From positions 49,570 through 113,569 of the forward strand of contig JANQGW010000102.1 in assembly GCA_028282905.1 (NCBI GenBank): 64,000 nt of DNA, in the 5' to 3' direction. The stretch comes from Sedimentisphaerales bacterium. GTDB lineage: Bacteria; Planctomycetota; Phycisphaerae; Sedimentisphaerales; Anaerohalosphaeraceae. This document shows, piece after piece, positions 1 through 9,945 of this stretch (its first letter is position 1; each line of letters opens with the position of its first letter). A program made the translations under genes and the position numbers. The notes beneath the pieces are model-generated. The model saw nothing but the letters and a program-made list of their open reading frames with translations, did no database searches and had not been told where the DNA came from.

Positions 1-2566
1 CGAGCCGCAGTTTCCTGCCTGTGCTTTTATGGACGATATAATAATTTTCAGCCGACGCACGTTTGAGCGGTTTAATAAACCGCCATTTCAGAGAGTCTGC
101 TGTTTTCGATTTATCAACCATTGTATGCGTCTGTGAATCGCTGGACATATTCAGGCGTTTATTAGTCGCCGGATGCTGCAGGTAGAACCAGCCTTTTGAT
201 GCCGAAACCCGTTTCCACTCGACATCCGCGCCAGTTGCATCAGCGGCGGCTACTGTTACAACTGATCCATCAAAACTCAAGCGGCCGTTATCGGCAGTTG
301 AAACCAGATAATACAAGCTATCGCCCAGCGGGTGAAAATACCATTGAACCGGAGCATTATACTCGGTGATTTTTCCTTTTTCCGGTGAATCCCCCCCGTT
401 TTTCATGTGTCTTTCGTTGTACTTATTGAAGAAATAATACGGCGCATTGTCACGAATCGTGGTATCACCGTCCCAAGCCGTATAAATACGGCCAATCGGG
501 CTGAGTGATCCACTGGTAAAGAAATTTGACCTTTTACCACTGGCCGCACCGCTAAACGGAAAAACCGCATACCGCTTAATATAGTTTGTATTCTCCATCC
601 GCCAGAGAATCTCCGCGAAGAAATCATAGCAGTCCGCATATGTCCAACTGCCGGTCCCGCTCCAGTCCACATTGGAAAACTCGGTAATCCAGAGCGGTTT
701 ACCGAAAGTGCTGTTCAGGCTGGCCAAATTATTCATAAAACCATCTGCACTGGGAGCTCCGTACCAATGAATCGCAGCGTATTCACACCGATAGCCGCGT
801 TTGTTCATGAAATTTGTCTGACCACCCCACGGATTGGCCCAGGCCGGACTGACCAACGGGACATTCATCTGCATCAGTTGCGGCCATAGGTCCAGGCATT
901 TTGTCGTGCTCATATTGGCCTGGTCAGATTTGTCCGGTTCATTGAAGCCCAACAGAAACGCCTGCTTATCACGCGTCTGCCAGGGAGACAGCTTCTGCGG
1001 CAAGGTTCCCATGTTGGGCCATCCGCCGCTCCATTGCATGGGGGCAAAATTCGTATCGACGGTAAAGTTCTGACCCGTCCCGCGTGACCACTCATAGGCC
1101 CATCCGTAATGATACGTCTTGGCCGTACCCTGGTAGCCGCCGATGCCCTTTTTGGGATAATGTGTCACATGATGAATCGACCACCGCTGTGTGTCCGCAT
1201 TGTTATCGGCCTGCTGTACGATGCCCTGACCGGCGGCCGTGCCGTCGCCGTCCACTGCCAAGAAATGCCCACTCCATACATTTTTAATCTCGAAATGACT
1301 TCCGCCCCACCATAATTTCCATAGCTGATGCGGCAGGCCGTTAAAATCGGCCTCGCGCACCGCAGCCCCCACCGCTTTTGACGCGTCGGCAACTTCCAGA
1401 CACTTTCCGGTGTCGCGATTGCTAAAACGATAATAATCGGTCCCCACTTGATATAACACCTGATACTGCTGTTTGCGTTCTTTAGTTTTCTCAGCAAGCA
1501 GAGAACCGGCTGCATCCGACTCTAAAGAAAGGCCGCTGATTTTGCAATCCAGCGTATAAAAATCATCGCCGTAATCCTTGAAGTTTTTGTCATAATTTCG
1601 CTTGGCATACACCGCATTCGTTCCCAGCGGATAGCCAACGCCGTGATTGGCCGGAAAGATCATCAACTCACGCACCCGTGCATAACCGTCCTCTGTTACC
1701 TGCAGCCGCACCTGGTCAGTGGTTACTGGCGACGTAAAATCAATCCGTAATGCCTGTTGGGTATTGCCGCTGACACTCGTTCCGGGGATATCCTGCCAAA
1801 CGTTTCCGTCCCAGTACTTCAGCACAAAATCAGACACCGCACTGTCAGTGTCTGTGCCGTAGCCGGAATAAAGATGCGCACTGCCAATTTTTGAGGAATG
1901 CTTAAGATCGATGCTGAGTTTATGAGTATCGCTTGAATTATTACTCAACCAGCGGGAATTCTCATGGATAAACCCATCAACCGCACGGATTGGGTAATTT
2001 GAGCTGTTTGTCGAACTGGACCAAGCCCGATGGTTTAAGGCAAGATTCAGAACCACATCCGTCCCGATGGGATAGCCCGTGCCACCATTCGGCGGGTACA
2101 GGGCCAGTTCCTTAACACGTGCATTATTGTCACTGGTGTAAAGTCTAACCTTGTCAGTTGTCACCGGCTCTGTAAAAATGAGATTCAGCTCGGTCACGGT
2201 ATTGTCCGAAACGACGGCTCCAGGAATATCAACCCAGGAAGAACCATTATGGTATTGCAGGGAAAAATTGGCAATGGTATAACCGTCATCCTTACCCAGA
2301 AATAGATGAGCGCTGCCGAATTCCAGTGCAAACGGAAACGTCACTTTCAGCCAATGCGGACCGCTGCTGTCACTAACCCAGCGATGCTTATTGCTGACAA
2401 TGCCATCGGTCGCATAGACGCCAGCATAGTTATCATAGGTCGAATCCACACTAACACTCTGATATTTGGCCAAGTTCACACGTTCAGCAAAGGAAAACGA
2501 TGCTAAACACAATATACCAAACAACACAAGCAATCTTAACTCTATTCTGTTGGTCACATGTAACAA
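1..2566 (-). CDS. GH128-like (Asl1-type) beta-1,3-glucanase with two discoidin and ricin-like modules, partial
   Basis: The gene runs off the left edge, so the C-terminus is missing. I read about 855 codons without a stop. A signal peptide is followed by two F5/8-type (discoidin-like) domains (about residues 25-155 and 165-310), a ricin-type beta-trefoil-like stretch (about 345-450), then a catalytic core with the GFNEPD motif (Glu543) and a WITEF motif (Glu629). These are the acid/base and nucleophile signatures of the GH128/Asl1 glycosyl hydrolase core, a family known for endo-beta-1,3-glucanases. A second ricin-like region follows and is cut by the edge. The start is uncertain: TTG at 2566 has AAGGG about 7 nt upstream, while GTG at 2557 is the alternative. 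It lies 61 nt downstream of a sulfatase gene, probably in the same operon. The catalytic call is firm; the substrate (laminarin-like glucan) is inferred. Confidence 0.82.
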   Translation of the reverse strand, partial: MLHVTNRIELRLLVLFGILCLASFSFAERVNLAKYQSVSVDSTYDNYAGVYATDGIVSNKHRWVSDSSGPHWLKVTFPFALEFGSAHLFLGKDDGYTIANFSLQYHNGSSWVDIPGAVVSDNTVTELNLIFTEPVTTDKVRLYTSDNNARVKELALYPPNGGTGYPIGTDVVLNLALNHRAWSSSTNSSNYPIRAVDGFIHENSRWLSNNSSDTHKLSIDLKHSSKIGSAHLYSGYGTDTDSAVSDFVLKYWDGNVWQDIPGTSVSGNTQQALRIDFTSPVTTDQVRLQVTEDGYARVRELMIFPANHGVGYPLGTNAVYAKRNYDKNFKDYGDDFYTLDCKISGLSLESDAAGSLLAEKTKERKQQYQVLYQVGTDYYRFSNRDTGKCLEVADASKAVGAAVREADFNGLPHQLWKLWWGGSHFEIKNVWSGHFLAVDGDGTAAGQGIVQQADNNADTQRWSIHHVTHYPKKGIGGYQGTAKTYHYGWAYEWSRGTGQNFTVDTNFAPMQWSGGWPNMGTLPQKLSPWQTRDKQAFLLGFNEPDKSDQANMSTTKCLDLWPQLMQMNVPLVSPAWANPWGGQTNFMNKRGYRCEYAAIHWYGAPSADGFMNNLASLNSTFGKPLWITEFSNVDWSGTGSWTYADCYDFFAEILWRMENTNYIKRYAVFPFSGAASGKRSNFFTSGSLSPIGRIYTAWDGDTTIRDNAPYYFFNKYNERHMKNGGDSPEKGKITEYNAPVQWYFHPLGDSLYYLVSTADNGRLSFDGSVVTVAAADATGADVEWKRVSASKGWFYLQHPATNKRLNMSSDSQTHTMVDKSKTADSLKWRFIKPLKRASAENYYIVHKSTGRKLRL

Positions 2567-2627
2567 ATTAACACCCTTATGGTAATCATAATATTATCAT
2601 TTATCGACTGTCACTATAGCGCGACCG

Positions 2628-5600
2628 TTACGGAACAGCGGTCACGATGCAACCGGCAGCCCCGTCACTAACAACCGAAAGATTGCTGCCAATAACAGCC
2701 GCCGCCCCATTTACTGTAATCTTGCTGAGGTGCTCACTGGTGAAATCGGCAACGGTTTCGGCGGGCAATTCCAACTGGGCAGTACCGGAGGTAAACTCAA
2801 CGGTTGACCCGTTGATTGGGTTGCCGCCTCCCTTAAGCTTCAGCGATGCATCACCACTCAATGAAACAGCTATATCGTTTGAAAGATACTGGGCGACCAC
2901 TTTGCCGCCTATCAGATCGAGATAGGTATGCTCGCCGCCTGAAATGCCTTTGATACCATAGTTATTTGAACTGTCGCCCGACTTTAAGACGACCTTGCCG
3001 GCATGTACGGTTAATGTAAAACCGTCACCGATTTTGAGATGCCCTGTCGCGCCGGTTCCACCGACATTGTCGTTTGTATTTTGGACCAGCATATCATAGA
3101 CAACCGCAACATCCTTGTCAACAGTACCGGCAGGAGGCGCACCATTTCCATCCAGGTCCCAGTTGGCTTCCTGGAAAAGAGAAACCCCGTCGCCTGCCCC
3201 CGTCCAAGTCAGCAAGCCTAATTGTTCCAGCACTGAGATCTGAAGCTCCGCCTGCACAAAAGTTCCTTCTTCATCGGCCTGGACCAGAAAGCTATTCATC
3301 CCCAAGTTCGAGGCATCCGGTGTCCCGGAAAGTGTACCGTCTGCAGTAACATTCAGCCATGCAGGACCGGACACTTTACTCAAAGCCGGCATTTGAGGAT
3401 AATGATAATAAACGTCACCGGCAATACTTGAGGAATAAGCTGTATCAACCTGGGCACTGGCTGCAATAATCGGATCGGATGTAAACATCGGAGGATACGA
3501 AAAAAGCCAATTCCGTGAGATATCGCTATGATCCAGTAAATCATAGAGTGTGACCCACTGGATAGCCATTTCATACAAATCATCGATATTCACGCGATTA
3601 TCCAAGGTCAAGTCACCGTCCATTGGAGCATCTATGAAAAGATTATCCTGCGGGATTACCTGTTTTGTGAACTCAGGACCGGCCCATTTCACCGAAAGAA
3701 CATGCCCGCCGGTACCATGCTTATAGTAGAGACGATACGGATGATAGCCAGCTTCCAGATTAACCGACGCCGAGACTTCCGAACCGTCATGGTGGAAGTC
3801 ATCGTCGATGACATGTGCATCATGGATAAAGAAACTGCCGCCATCATCGGTTGTCAGATAGAACGTGTACGAACCGTCCCGGGGAGCAAAGATATATCCT
3901 TCGTAAAGAATACCGGTGTTGTCTGCGGGGGCATGTGTCGACGGATCAAAGGCAACATCTTTTCCCTCAGTAACTGGTGTCATATCGCGAAATTCCGGCA
4001 CCCATGGGAATGGTCCGGTATAGGATTTCCACTTAACACCATAGGACTTTTGTGCTAACGTCAGAGCAGGCAGATTCAGTGAATCATAAACCCGTGAAGC
4101 ATCAGCAAGTGGACGCCTGGCCCATATGACCTGATTCTTCATCTGCTGCTGCAGGTCGGGCATCGATGCGGCTAAATTGGTACCCTGGCCAGTATCGCTG
4201 ACAACATTGTAAATTTCAAAATTCTCGGTTCCGCTTGAAACCGGCTTGCGAATACCCATGTAATCACCGATACGAATGCACTGCTGCTGATCACGACGTT
4301 CGTTGGCATGGTTGGGGAAATATGACGGCCAATTCTTTGTTTTGCCGTTATAATAATACTCAAAGTACAGGTACCCTTTATCCCGTTGTGTACCGGTTCC
4401 AGTCAGTGTCGGTATTAAGGAAACACCGTCACACCAAGCTGGAGCAGGCAATCCGACAATCTCTGAAAATGTCGGCATCCAATCCCACAGGCCGGACGGA
4501 TAGGTAATTTCGCGTATATTACTTTCATCGCCGGAGCCGGTGATTTGATCCGGCCAGCGAACGACCATCGGTGTACGGATGCCACCTTCCAGCAGGTCAC
4601 GCTTAATGCCCTCAAAATTAGCGAATGACTCGAAATCCTTATGAATATCGTCAGATGAAGCACCATGCGGGCCGTTATCCGACGCAAAGAGTAGTAATGT
4701 ATTGTCCGCAACACCGATCTCTTCCAGGGTATTAATAATATCGGCAATCGAGTTATCAATCCGGCGGATCATCGTCACATGTCGTTTTTTATTGTCAGAC
4801 CATGACCCAACAACACTGGGATGATAATAGTTATTGTAGCTGCCGCTGCCGGTTGCAGTGGAAGCGTAACGGACTTTACCGGAACCATCCGTAGCCATTG
4901 TCCATTGTATCCCGCCTGTACGCGGATCGCCGTCACTGTCCAGCGGCGGATAGGCAACCGCGGGGATGTGCAAGGAGGTATGCGGGGTGTCATAGGCCAG
5001 ATAAATAAAGAATGGCTGATCGTCGGCATCTTCATATTCATCAATGATGACTTTTTTAGCCGCCGCTGTCCAGGCATCGGTTGTGTAAAGATCCTGTGAG
5101 TGGTTGACGACCTGCTGGTAATCGTCATAAATCACGCTAACTTTGCTGGTTGTGCCGTTTTTGGGATAATGGTGATGTCCGTCATTATGAAAATGATAGC
5201 CGAAAAAGTGGTCAAAGCCCTGCTTCATTGGATGCCCGGGCAAATTCATCGATTGGGTACCGGCATAATTGACGAGCTGATTGTTTTCACTGCCGGCCAA
5301 GCCGCCCTTACCGATAAAAGCTGTATAGTAACCAGCCTCCTTTAAGAGCGAACCGATTGTATGATTTAACGGCAAGGCTTTGTCAAACTGGTTATTTCTG
5401 ATCTCACAGTGTCCCTGATGCCGCCCGGTTAACAACGACCCGCGTGATGGTGCACAGACCGAGGCAGCCACATAATGGTGGGTCATCATGACACCTTCGG
5501 CTGCCATTTTGTCCAACGCGGGGGTATCAAATTTATCCCCTGTTTTGCCGTCCTGCCAGAAACAGCCGGTATCCCCATAGCCCAGATCATCGCAGAAAAA

Positions 5601-5702
5601 GAAAATGATATTGGGCTTATCAGCCCAAACTACCGTCTGAGCAAATAATAACGCCAAAACGAACAGCAACTTTCTTAAAAACCGTTTTATACCGATTGTC
5701 AT
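2628..5702 (-). CDS. Secreted sulfatase with PA14, dockerin-like and beta-repeat C-terminal modules
   Basis: Hydrolyses sulfate esters, presumably on a polysaccharide outside the cytoplasm. After a Sec signal peptide (residues 1-27) comes an arylsulfatase-type domain (to about 540) with the metal-binding FFFCDDLGYGD segment and the formylglycine motif CAPSR (Cys83 from this start), followed by SLLTGR. A PA14/GLEYA-like sugar-binding domain follows (about 575-690), then one dockerin-like calcium-repeat segment with DGDLTLDNRVNIDDL (about 695-725), a cadherin/Ig-like domain and a Gly/Thr-rich beta-repeat tail resembling the N-terminal half of the protein at 10912-13137. At about 1,024 aa it is twice the usual sulfatase length. 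The ATG at 5702 is chosen because AAGGA sits 7 nt upstream; the ATG at 5708 would leave only 1 nt. The maturation enzyme is not in this window. Confidence 0.93.
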   Translation of the reverse strand: MTIGIKRFLRKLLFVLALLFAQTVVWADKPNIIFFFCDDLGYGDTGCFWQDGKTGDKFDTPALDKMAAEGVMMTHHYVAASVCAPSRGSLLTGRHQGHCEIRNNQFDKALPLNHTIGSLLKEAGYYTAFIGKGGLAGSENNQLVNYAGTQSMNLPGHPMKQGFDHFFGYHFHNDGHHHYPKNGTTSKVSVIYDDYQQVVNHSQDLYTTDAWTAAAKKVIIDEYEDADDQPFFIYLAYDTPHTSLHIPAVAYPPLDSDGDPRTGGIQWTMATDGSGKVRYASTATGSGSYNNYYHPSVVGSWSDNKKRHVTMIRRIDNSIADIINTLEEIGVADNTLLLFASDNGPHGASSDDIHKDFESFANFEGIKRDLLEGGIRTPMVVRWPDQITGSGDESNIREITYPSGLWDWMPTFSEIVGLPAPAWCDGVSLIPTLTGTGTQRDKGYLYFEYYYNGKTKNWPSYFPNHANERRDQQQCIRIGDYMGIRKPVSSGTENFEIYNVVSDTGQGTNLAASMPDLQQQMKNQVIWARRPLADASRVYDSLNLPALTLAQKSYGVKWKSYTGPFPWVPEFRDMTPVTEGKDVAFDPSTHAPADNTGILYEGYIFAPRDGSYTFYLTTDDGGSFFIHDAHVIDDDFHHDGSEVSASVNLEAGYHPYRLYYKHGTGGHVLSVKWAGPEFTKQVIPQDNLFIDAPMDGDLTLDNRVNIDDLYEMAIQWVTLYDLLDHSDISRNWLFSYPPMFTSDPIIAASAQVDTAYSSSIAGDVYYHYPQMPALSKVSGPAWLNVTADGTLSGTPDASNLGMNSFLVQADEEGTFVQAELQISVLEQLGLLTWTGAGDGVSLFQEANWDLDGNGAPPAGTVDKDVAVVYDMLVQNTNDNVGGTGATGHLKIGDGFTLTVHAGKVVLKSGDSSNNYGIKGISGGEHTYLDLIGGKVVAQYLSNDIAVSLSGDASLKLKGGGNPINGSTVEFTSGTAQLELPAETVADFTSEHLSKITVNGAAAVIGSNLSVVSDGAAGCIVTAVP

Positions 5703-5763
5703 CAACATATCCTTAATACGTATTGTTTCATTATCCTGTGCTAAAAACTATCTGGTAATTCTG

Positions 5764-7338
5764 TTAACTACATCCCGGCAACGGTGGATTGAAGCCGGAA
5801 TTGGCCGACATTTCACCAGTACCAATGCCGATCGAACCTCGCCAGGTCAGCAGGTCCAGCAGCAACTCATCACGCTTGGCAGTATTAGTTGCCGTCAGAT
5901 TATTTTGCTCGCCAATGTCATTCGCCAAGTTATACAATTCGATTGCAGTATTTAGATTTGACGCATTAACATCTTCATTGCAATCTAAAATCCATTCTTC
6001 CAAAAACAGCATCAGCTTCCAATCGCCCTTGCGAATCACACTGACCGGACGTGATCGAAACGGAACTTTGCTGCCAGGTTGGCCAGGGCAATCAAGGCGG
6101 GCCTCAGACATTGCTTGATTATCACCATACCGGTCAAGATAAGCCGGAAAATGCCAGAAAATCGCCTCTCGATTCAGACTGGAGTTACCTTCCAGAAGCG
6201 GCACCAGGCTTTCACCGTCAAGAATTTTGCCGGCCGACTTTTTGACTCCACCCAACTCCAGAAATGTCGGGAAGAAATCCGTCCCGATCACCGGCACATC
6301 ACAAGTCGTGCCCGGCTTAACCTTCCCGGACCAGCGTACAACCATCGGCTCACGAATCCCCCCTTCATAGAACATCCCCTTGGAACCGCGCAGCGGCCAC
6401 ATATCTGTCCGAGGCCCGTAACCGCCGTTATCACTGAAAAACACCACCACGGTGTTTTCATCCAGTTGCAGCTCCTTGAGTCTTTTCATAATTCGTCCAA
6501 TGCCCTCATCGACACTGTGTACCATCGCAGCATATTCCGGATCATTGTGTCGTGGCAGTGTCGTACCGGTTTTGGTATTATAATAGGCCGTCAAATCCGA
6601 TTTGGCCTGAATCGGTGTATGTACCGCATAATGCGTCAGATACAGGAAAAACGGTTTGTCCTGATTGGTTTCGATAAAATCAATCGCCTCATCACTTAGC
6701 CGATCCGTCAGGTACTCTCCAGCCGGCCCATTGGTCAGATAGGGATTGTTATAAGGTGAAAAATAACCACCACTGTAAGGACTGCCGGTCGCCCCGCCGC
6801 CGACGTTCAAGTCAAAGCCCTGGTCCTCCGGGCCAAGATTGTTCGCGGGGTTGCCCATATGCCATTTTCCCATGCTGGCACTGACATAACCACCCGTCTT
6901 AAGAGCCTCGGCAATGGTGACATGCGAGCTGTTCAGTGTTTCGTCATTGGATACCGGAATCAGGCGTCGGTTTGCCGATGCGCCACGTTTTGAACTGCCC
7001 ACTGTGATAACGCCGTGCCGACATGTGTATTGTCCCGTCAGAAAACTGGCCCGTGTTGGCGCACAATTTGCCGCATTCGCATAGGCATTAGTGAATACCA
7101 TTCCTTCGGCGGCCAGCTTGTCGATATTGGGGGTTTCGTAATACTGACTGCCCATGAATCCGACATCTTTCCAGCCCAGATCGTCAATCATAAAAAAAAG
7201 AAAGTTAGGGCGTTTTTTGCCGACGCGAAAACGAACGGCATCACTGGTTAATGATACACCAGTTGCAAATACCGAAGAGCCGAGAGTTGAAAGCCCTGCC
7301 GCCAATGCACTTTGTTTCAAAAAAACACGTCGATTCAT
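5764..7338 (-). CDS. Arylsulfatase-type sulfatase, Tat-exported
   Basis: A compact sulfatase of about 524 aa, the normal length for the family. The N-terminus carries a twin-arginine motif (NRRVFLK) followed by an Ala/Leu-rich stretch ending in FATG, so export in folded form by the Tat system is likely. The formylglycine motif is CAPTR (Cys92) followed by ASFLTGQ, and the metal-site segment is MIDDLGWKD. The conserved GKWHMG and FFSDNGG blocks are present. The ATG at 7338 has AAGGA 6 nt upstream and is preferred over the ATG at 7344, which abuts the ribosome site. It lies 33 nt downstream of the LamG protein gene and 61 nt upstream of the next sulfatase, so these probably form one operon. The exact substrate cannot be read from sequence. 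Confidence 0.94.
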   Translation of the reverse strand: MNRRVFLKQSALAAGLSTLGSSVFATGVSLTSDAVRFRVGKKRPNFLFFMIDDLGWKDVGFMGSQYYETPNIDKLAAEGMVFTNAYANAANCAPTRASFLTGQYTCRHGVITVGSSKRGASANRRLIPVSNDETLNSSHVTIAEALKTGGYVSASMGKWHMGNPANNLGPEDQGFDLNVGGGATGSPYSGGYFSPYNNPYLTNGPAGEYLTDRLSDEAIDFIETNQDKPFFLYLTHYAVHTPIQAKSDLTAYYNTKTGTTLPRHNDPEYAAMVHSVDEGIGRIMKRLKELQLDENTVVVFFSDNGGYGPRTDMWPLRGSKGMFYEGGIREPMVVRWSGKVKPGTTCDVPVIGTDFFPTFLELGGVKKSAGKILDGESLVPLLEGNSSLNREAIFWHFPAYLDRYGDNQAMSEARLDCPGQPGSKVPFRSRPVSVIRKGDWKLMLFLEEWILDCNEDVNASNLNTAIELYNLANDIGEQNNLTATNTAKRDELLLDLLTWRGSIGIGTGEMSANSGFNPPLPGCS

Positions 7339-7371
7339 TATCATTCCTTATCGATTTAATTGCTTGCAGTC

Positions 7372-9741
7372 TTAGTATTCCAGCAGCCAGTTTTGCGACA
7401 AAACAGCCATATCCTTCAAATCAATCCGCCCATCCTCATAGATGTCCGCCTCTGTCATCAGAGGGGTAATCGGCTGGGTCACCTGATGAGAACTTCCGCC
7501 GGCCAGATAGACAATCTGTTCCTGCGTCAAAGCGGTATTATATATTTTCAAATTATCCACTTTAACCATTGAACCTTCCGCCGGCGCCTTCAGCACCAAT
7601 GATTCAGTTCCACTGACAGCCTCGGTCTGTCCGGTCTGAACGGCAACCAATATGCCATTGTGATAAAATCGGGTCTGTCCAGCCGCAGTGTCCTTAACTA
7701 CCGCATAGTGATTCCAGCCGTCATATTGCCCGTCTGACGCTATCGGCCAGGCGGCATAGTCCATTGCCTGCCTCGACAACGCATTGCCGGACTGCAGCGA
7801 AACGGTATTGACCTGGTTCGGGTACTCCAAACCTAAAGCCCATATCCACATAGAAACAGTCATTTGCCCCGAAACACCACTCATGACGCCGATCGGCAAT
7901 GTCACCTCAGTTGAATCATCGACGATCAGGCATCCGGTGCCGTCGATTCCACCAGCATCCCACTGCGTCGATGTGTTTACCTCAGCATGGAAGCCGTTAC
8001 TCGAATCATCCGAGGCAGTTGACCCGCCGGTTTCATTGAATGCGTAAAATCCCTGTAAACCGGAAAGCGGTTCGGAAGCGGTTACGGCATAGTCTTCAAA
8101 CAGCCAGTCTGCAACAATCAGCATAAAATCATCGATATCTACCCGGTAGCTGTCATCAATATCCCCTGCCGGCTGATACTTTGGCAAGGCATCGTAAAAA
8201 TTCAACTCCAAATCATCGATAAACACAGTACCGACAGCCGGATTTACGCCGTCACCAATACCAATCGTCATTGACGTAATATGAGTCAGATCTATTCCTG
8301 CCGCCTGTATATCTGCAAAACGAATATTCCATGTTTTCCACCACGGACTGGTTACATCGTCCGGCAGCGGACTGTTAAAGGTCACCGTGGATGCGCCATC
8401 ACGGATTATCAGATACAATGGCGACAAGTGATTTGTTTCCTGCCCTTGATAGGATAGCGACAGGGTATTGTACCCGGTTCCCTGGAAATTCTGGATGTAA
8501 TCAAATTCCAGATCGACCTCAGAAACACCTAAAACAGCGTTATTGTCATAGTCGATTTGCATGATCCCAAGCGGGCGAATGAATCCCCAATGACTGCCCT
8601 GATTGGTCGGCAGGGCAACGCCAGGCAATGAAATTGTCGCTCCAGTGCCATTAACCGAGCCATCATCCCAAACCTGCTTCAAATCTGAGGCAGTATTGTA
8701 CGCGTAAAAATTGTCCCCCACAGCCGGCATATACACCGTCCAGATATTACCGGTCCCCAACACAGCATCGCTGGCGTCCAGCGATTCAACTTGCCATTGA
8801 TATTCACCACCGGGGATAAAGCCGCCGCCCAAAGCGGACGCAATATCAGCAACAGGGACGGTTTCGACCGGATAATTTTCCACAAACCCTAAACTGCCAG
8901 GCAAACCAAAATAGACGTTGTAAGACATAATGTCCGGATCCCCTGCCTGCCAGGTAAATTCCGTAGTTGTTTTAGGCATGACAGAACCATCAGCCGGTTG
9001 AGGATTATACGGAGTCACTGTAGAGACCCCCGGCCCGGCTGCCCACTCAGCCGCTTCAGCGGCATCGTTCCAGTCTGTACCATCATATATCTTAACATTT
9101 GCCAGCGCACCGGTAAAACTGTCATTGCCGGCCCGATTTATTCCCAGCAGCACCATCACCAGATCGCCCACACTGGCTGAATATTTTGTCACCGCACCGC
9201 CGTCAGCCCAGACCTGTGTTTTATTCGACCAACTCGGCGCCGATAAAATGGCAATGTGATGCCAGGTATTGGACGTCGGGTCGGTGATCAGGCTTTTGTC
9301 GCCAAGACTTTCGTTATTTCCGTCCTGGGAAGACGTTAGCCGGATGTCTTTTGTCGTGCCGCCGGTGATATTCAGGAAATCAACCTGCCAGGTATATGGA
9401 TCTTTCGCGTTCTTTGATGAAAACATGGCTGAGTAACCATCATTGATGTCCGGGTCGGCATTGAACCAGAATGAAACAACGTAGGAACCGGTCAGATTGT
9501 CAATATCCGCAGATAGAAAAGAACTGGTATCAGTAAACACCGCCCGTCCGTCACCGGTAACTGTCACGCCGGAACCGGTCATCGTCAAATCCGTACCACC
9601 GGCGACTTTGTCGGCCAGAAAATCTCCCGCTCCTGGCGTACTTTCCTTAAAGTCATAATGGTGAACCAAACTGCCTGCCGAAGCAGTTGCTGCCAGCAAT
9701 AGAACAACTGCAAATAGCATAATTCCATCTTGCTTTTTCAT
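7372..9741 (-). CDS. Secreted protein with two LamG domains and two dockerin-like repeats
   Basis: A putative carbohydrate-binding or structural secreted protein with no recognisable catalytic domain. Order: signal peptide ending TASAG; LamG/concanavalin-like domain (about 20-235); FN3-like segment (about 250-335); an unassigned beta-rich domain (about 340-535); a first dockerin-like repeat with DIDDSYRVDIDDF; a second LamG domain (about 575-750); a second dockerin-like repeat at the extreme C-terminus ending NWLLEY. The first LamG is clearly paralogous to those at 9946-10728 and 13225-15507 (shared NVKIYDGT and AAEWA). The start is uncertain: ATG at 9741 gives a clean signal peptide with a weak GGA 6 nt upstream; ATG at 9759 adds six residues. 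It is the first gene of an operon leading to two sulfatases and the GH128-like enzyme. Confidence 0.85.
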   Translation of the reverse strand: MKKQDGIMLFAVVLLLAATASAGSLVHHYDFKESTPGAGDFLADKVAGGTDLTMTGSGVTVTGDGRAVFTDTSSFLSADIDNLTGSYVVSFWFNADPDINDGYSAMFSSKNAKDPYTWQVDFLNITGGTTKDIRLTSSQDGNNESLGDKSLITDPTSNTWHHIAILSAPSWSNKTQVWADGGAVTKYSASVGDLVMVLLGINRAGNDSFTGALANVKIYDGTDWNDAAEAAEWAAGPGVSTVTPYNPQPADGSVMPKTTTEFTWQAGDPDIMSYNVYFGLPGSLGFVENYPVETVPVADIASALGGGFIPGGEYQWQVESLDASDAVLGTGNIWTVYMPAVGDNFYAYNTASDLKQVWDDGSVNGTGATISLPGVALPTNQGSHWGFIRPLGIMQIDYDNNAVLGVSEVDLEFDYIQNFQGTGYNTLSLSYQGQETNHLSPLYLIIRDGASTVTFNSPLPDDVTSPWWKTWNIRFADIQAAGIDLTHITSMTIGIGDGVNPAVGTVFIDDLELNFYDALPKYQPAGDIDDSYRVDIDDFMLIVADWLFEDYAVTASEPLSGLQGFYAFNETGGSTASDDSSNGFHAEVNTSTQWDAGGIDGTGCLIVDDSTEVTLPIGVMSGVSGQMTVSMWIWALGLEYPNQVNTVSLQSGNALSRQAMDYAAWPIASDGQYDGWNHYAVVKDTAAGQTRFYHNGILVAVQTGQTEAVSGTESLVLKAPAEGSMVKVDNLKIYNTALTQEQIVYLAGGSSHQVTQPITPLMTEADIYEDGRIDLKDMAVLSQNWLLEY

Positions 9742-9894
9742 TTCATATCCGATCTTCATAAATCATACCATCGCTGCTTAGCACATTGCCGCTTCTCTGT
9801 AAGTCATAATTACGAATCGCATGGAAGAATCAATGCAATTATCATGATGACAGTGGATACCCCGCAGGCAGCCAAGATTGCATCTCGCTTCAGT

Positions 9895-9927
9895 AAAAAA
9901 CGACCCGCCCGAAAGCGGGCCGTTTTT
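9895..9927 (-). terminator. Rho-independent terminator
   Basis: On the minus strand ACGGCCCGC and GCGGGTCGT form a 9-bp GC-rich stem (one G-T pair) around a six-base loop, followed by a run of six T. It lies 19 nt past the stop codon of the PEP-CTERM LamG gene and separates that gene from the downstream LamG/sulfatase operon. The opposite side also has five T, so it could work in both directions. Confidence 0.85.
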
Positions 9928-9945
9928 CCAATCAAACTTTTTTTC

